Assembly: GCF_000372865.1 (NCBI RefSeq)
Contig: NZ_KB889965.1
Coordinates: 2,773,450-2,837,449, forward strand
Reading direction: 5' to 3'
DNA length: 64,000 nt
DNA from: Methylosarcina fibrata AML-C10
GTDB taxonomy: Bacteria > Pseudomonadota > Gammaproteobacteria > Methylococcales > Methylomonadaceae
Position numbers and translations under genes: made by a program. This document shows positions 61,336 through 64,000 of the stretch, in pieces; position 1 is the first letter of the stretch; each line of letters opens with the position of its first letter. The notes beneath the pieces were generated by a model that was not told where the DNA came from, ran no database searches, and saw only the letters and a program-made list of their open reading frames with translations.

Positions 61336-62784
61336 TTACGACTGCCAACCGCCGCCGAGCGATTTATACAAATCCACCATGGCGCTCATTTGCTTCTGTT
61401 TCGTTTCGATGAGTTCCTTTTTGGCGTCCAAAGCATCCCTTTGCGTCAATAAAACCTCCAGATAATCGGCGCGGGCCGACAGAAACAACTGGTTGGCCAC
61501 GTCGATCGATTGCACGAGCGAGTCCACTTGATTGCTCTTGAAGCGATAGTTTTTGTCCAGGTTGTCGATGTTCGAAATTTGATTGGCCACTTCCATATAA
61601 GCCTTGATGATGCTTTGCTCGTACTCGTAAGCCGCCTGAATCTGCTTGGCGTTGGCGTTTTTGTATTCGGCGATGATCGCGTTTTTGTTCACCAGCGGCG
61701 CGACCATCTCGCCGGCGATCGTCGCCGCCAGTGACTCCGGCGTGTTGATCAGGTATTTGAGCGCGAACGCCTGAAAGCCGATGCCGGCCTTGATGCCGAA
61801 AGTCGGGTAAAAATTTGCCCGCGCCACTTTGATGCTCAAGTCGGCCGCCGCCAGCTCCAGCTCCGCTTGCCGGATGTCCGGCCGGTTTTGCAGCAATTGC
61901 GAGGGGATGCCCACTTCGAGCATTTTCGGCTTGATACTCATGAAGCCGGCCGAGCGGCGCTTAATCGTTCCCGACGTGCGCCCCAGCAAAAAATTGATGC
62001 GGTTTTCAATGACGCTGATCTGCTGTTTGATCTCGTATTTTCTGCTTTCGTTTTTGGTCACTTCCGCTGCGTAACGTTTGACCGCGAGCGCATTCGACCT
62101 GGCATAAATCTGCAATTGCTTGACCATCTCCAAGCCATTCTGCAGAATGGTGATGTATTGCTCCAGATTCTCAAGCTGATTGTCCAGCGCGAGCAGTTCG
62201 TAATACGAATGCGCGACCTCGGCGACCAAATTGGTCACCAAAAAGTGCCGGCCTTCGATCGACGCCATGTAGTCCAGCACGGCCACTTGTTTCTCGTTCC
62301 TGAGCTTTTTCCAGACGTCGATCTCCCAGGTCGAAAACAGCCCGAACTGATAATCGCCGAGCAAGGTCGGAAACGACTCGCCCGGCCGTATTTCGAGATT
62401 TTCCTCGACCGCGCCGCTGCGCGTAAATTGGCCGACCTTGTCCGCGCCGGCGCCCGCGCCGATGCCCACAAAAGGCAGATAAGCGCCTTTCCGCCGTTGA
62501 ATTTCATTTTCCGCCACGCTGATGCGCTGCAGCATGATGTTCACTTCCTTGTTGTTCGCGACCGCCGATTTGATCAATGCGATCAAATCGGGATCTTCGA
62601 AAAAATCGGCCCAGTTCGCGGTCGCGGTATTTTTTTGTGCCGAAACGCCCTGCGTATTCTTGAAACCGTCCGGCAACGCGGTGTCGGCTTTTTTCGCGGT
62701 CATCGCCGGGATGCCGCAGGCTTGCAACATCAGCCCCGCAACGCCCAACAGCAAAAACCGCAATGTCTTACTCTTCAACATCAT
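61336..62784 (-). CDS. TolC/NodT-type outer membrane efflux lipoprotein
   Basis: A 482-aa protein with lipobox LQAC (LRFLLLGVAGLMLQAC). Two repeats of long helices and short strands are typical of outer membrane factors: LIALIKSAVANNKEVNIMLQ, then LEVGIPSQLLQNRPDIRQAE and FYPTFGIKAGIGFQAFALKY. It forms the exit duct of a tripartite pump. It overlaps the end of the upstream RND gene by 17 bases, so they make one operon. Confidence 0.9.
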   Translation of the reverse strand: MMLKSKTLRFLLLGVAGLMLQACGIPAMTAKKADTALPDGFKNTQGVSAQKNTATANWADFFEDPDLIALIKSAVANNKEVNIMLQRISVAENEIQRRKGAYLPFVGIGAGAGADKVGQFTRSGAVEENLEIRPGESFPTLLGDYQFGLFSTWEIDVWKKLRNEKQVAVLDYMASIEGRHFLVTNLVAEVAHSYYELLALDNQLENLEQYITILQNGLEMVKQLQIYARSNALAVKRYAAEVTKNESRKYEIKQQISVIENRINFLLGRTSGTIKRRSAGFMSIKPKMLEVGIPSQLLQNRPDIRQAELELAAADLSIKVARANFYPTFGIKAGIGFQAFALKYLINTPESLAATIAGEMVAPLVNKNAIIAEYKNANAKQIQAAYEYEQSIIKAYMEVANQISNIDNLDKNYRFKSNQVDSLVQSIDVANQLFLSARADYLEVLLTQRDALDAKKELIETKQKQMSAMVDLYKSLGGGWQS

Positions 62785-64000
62785 TCGTACCGTAGTGATA
62801 TTTTTCGGTTAAAGGATCGATATCTTCGTGCTTAATTAAGCGCTTGCCTTCGATCATCTTGGCAAAGACGTAATACAACCCGGGAATCAGCACGACGCCG
62901 AATACGGTACCGAACAACATTCCGCCCAAGGCGGCCGTGCCGATCGTCCGGTTGCCGACAGCTCCCGCTCCGGTGGCAATCGCCAACGGAATCAGGCCGG
63001 CGATGAACGCGAACGAAGTCATCAAGATCGGGCGGAAACGCGCTTTGGCGCCCTCGATCGCCGCCTCTTTAACCGTCATGCCCTGAGCTTGCTTCTGCAC
63101 CGCGAATTCCACAATCAATACCGCGTTTTTGCCGAGCAACCCCACTAACATCACCAGCCCCAGTTGGGAATAGACATCGTTGGCAAGACCCAATTCTTTC
63201 AGCAGGAAGAATGCGCCGAAAAGACCGGGGGGCAGCGAGCATAATACGACTAACGGCAAAACAAAGCTTTCGTACTGTGCGGCCAGCACCAGATAGACGA
63301 ACATGATAACGACCACGAAGATCTCTATTGCTTCAGTACCGCGGCGGGCTTCGTCAAACGTCAAGCCTTCCCACGCGACGGCAAAACCTTGCGGTAAAAC
63401 TTCAGCGGCGACTTCCTGGATCGCCTTGATGGCGGCTCCTGTGGTATAACCGGCCGCCGGCTCGGCGCGGATAGCGGCGGAATTGTAAAGGTTATAACGC
63501 GTGATCTCGTTGGGACCTTGCCGTTTCTTCATGGTCATGAAGGCGGAGTACGGCACCATCTCGCCTTTGTCGTTTTTCACGTAGTATTTCAACACATCCT
63601 CAGGGAAGCGCCGAAATTCGGGCAGAGCCTGGGCATAGACCTTAAAAAAGTTGTTGAAGCGGATAAAGCCCTGCTCATAGGTGCTGCCGATCATGATGTC
63701 CAGGTTGTTCATCGCCTTGTCGATGGTCACGCCTTTTTGCATCGCGAGCTTATTGTCGATAATCAGTTCGTATTGCGGATAATTGGCCGCATAAAAGGTA
63801 AATAATCCGGTCAGCTCCTTGCGTTTGCGCATCGCATCCATGAACGTATGGTTAATTTTGTCGAACTCGAAGTAATCCGTGTCTATGGTCTTGTCCAATA
63901 AACGAAACGCCAAGCCGGATGCCGCGCCGTAACCCGGCACTGCCGGCGGTTGAAAAAACTCGATGACCGCACCCATGTCATGGGTTTTCTCCTCGAGTTC
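62768..64000 (-). CDS. RND (HAE1-type) efflux pump inner membrane protein, C-terminal part
   Basis: The frame is open from the window edge at 64000 to 62768, about 410 residues of a protein normally over 1,000. The sequence includes the second porter domain and the last helices: AAIKAIQEVAAEVLPQGFAV, then WEGLTFDEARRGTEAIEIFV, GLLGKNAVLIVEFAVQKQAQ, EAAIEGAKARFRPILMTSFA and FGTVFGVVLIPGLYYVFA. An internal ATG at 63976 is not the start. It pairs with the TolC-like gene downstream; the adaptor gene should lie outside the window. Confidence 0.92.
   Translation of the reverse strand, partial: ELEEKTHDMGAVIEFFQPPAVPGYGAASGLAFRLLDKTIDTDYFEFDKINHTFMDAMRKRKELTGLFTFYAANYPQYELIIDNKLAMQKGVTIDKAMNNLDIMIGSTYEQGFIRFNNFFKVYAQALPEFRRFPEDVLKYYVKNDKGEMVPYSAFMTMKKRQGPNEITRYNLYNSAAIRAEPAAGYTTGAAIKAIQEVAAEVLPQGFAVAWEGLTFDEARRGTEAIEIFVVVIMFVYLVLAAQYESFVLPLVVLCSLPPGLFGAFFLLKELGLANDVYSQLGLVMLVGLLGKNAVLIVEFAVQKQAQGMTVKEAAIEGAKARFRPILMTSFAFIAGLIPLAIATGAGAVGNRTIGTAALGGMLFGTVFGVVLIPGLYYVFAKMIEGKRLIKHEDIDPLTEKYHYGTNDVEE

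Overview
The window reads as gammaproteobacterial chromosome. The gene set (xylulose-5-phosphate/fructose-6-phosphate phosphoketolase beside acetate kinase, a treY/treZ/treT trehalose cluster, sulfate ABC transport, small DUF proteins and many intergenic inverted repeats) fits a RuMP-pathway methanotroph of the Methylococcales. That assignment is inference: no pmo, mxa or rRNA gene lies here.

Region 1 (1-14.3 kb) is an accessory island, AT-richer than the right half. It starts with a truncated IS5-type transposase and a small HTH/hypothetical cluster. A run of integron gene cassettes follows (2.35-4.92 kb), all on the minus strand, with four recognisable attC sites and no integron integrase. 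The cassettes encode a HhH-GPD-like protein, a HEPN protein and an AbiTii-HEPN protein. An IS91-type element with a tyrosine recombinase has interrupted the first visible cassette. Next come a Nudix pair, then a two-gene overlapping operon: an 856-aa helical-repeat protein with a Cys cluster and a protein with a C-terminal PD-(D/E)XK motif, a candidate defence system. A lone plus-strand cassette (UPF0489 plus attC) closes the island.

Region 2 (14.5-27.2 kb) is a complete type I-C CRISPR-Cas locus. It has a 51-repeat array, leader, cas2, cas1, cas4, cas7, cas8c, cas5 and cas3, all transcribed leftward, plus an extra HD-only Cas3 fragment. Between cas3 and cas5 lies one degenerate CRISPR repeat under its own promoter. 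The sequence after it matches, at 15 of 16 leading positions with the only mismatch at position 6, a TTC-flanked site directly upstream of that same promoter. This looks like a crRNA-like autoregulator of the cas operon (CreR-like) and is the most striking observation in the window.

Region 3 (27.4-64 kb) is mostly core-like, GC-richer DNA: an integrase relic, small hypotheticals, a 2OG-Fe dioxygenase facing a class V aminotransferase, a cNMP/HDOD signalling protein, a sulfate acquisition block (DUF2292, porin, sbp, cysT, cysW, cysA), a CZB protein, a fused Clp1-like P-loop/metallo-beta-lactamase protein, VanZ, WrbA with a coupled leader ORF, two EAL-like proteins, a Kazal lipoprotein, a trehalose operon (DUF5752-treT-treZ-treY), an xfp-ackA operon, a CPA2 antiporter, a Nudix hydrolase, a beta-propeller protein behind a GEMM-like riboswitch, and a TolC-type lipoprotein with the end of an RND pump running off the window. 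Several families of dispersed inverted repeats sit in the intergenic gaps of this part.
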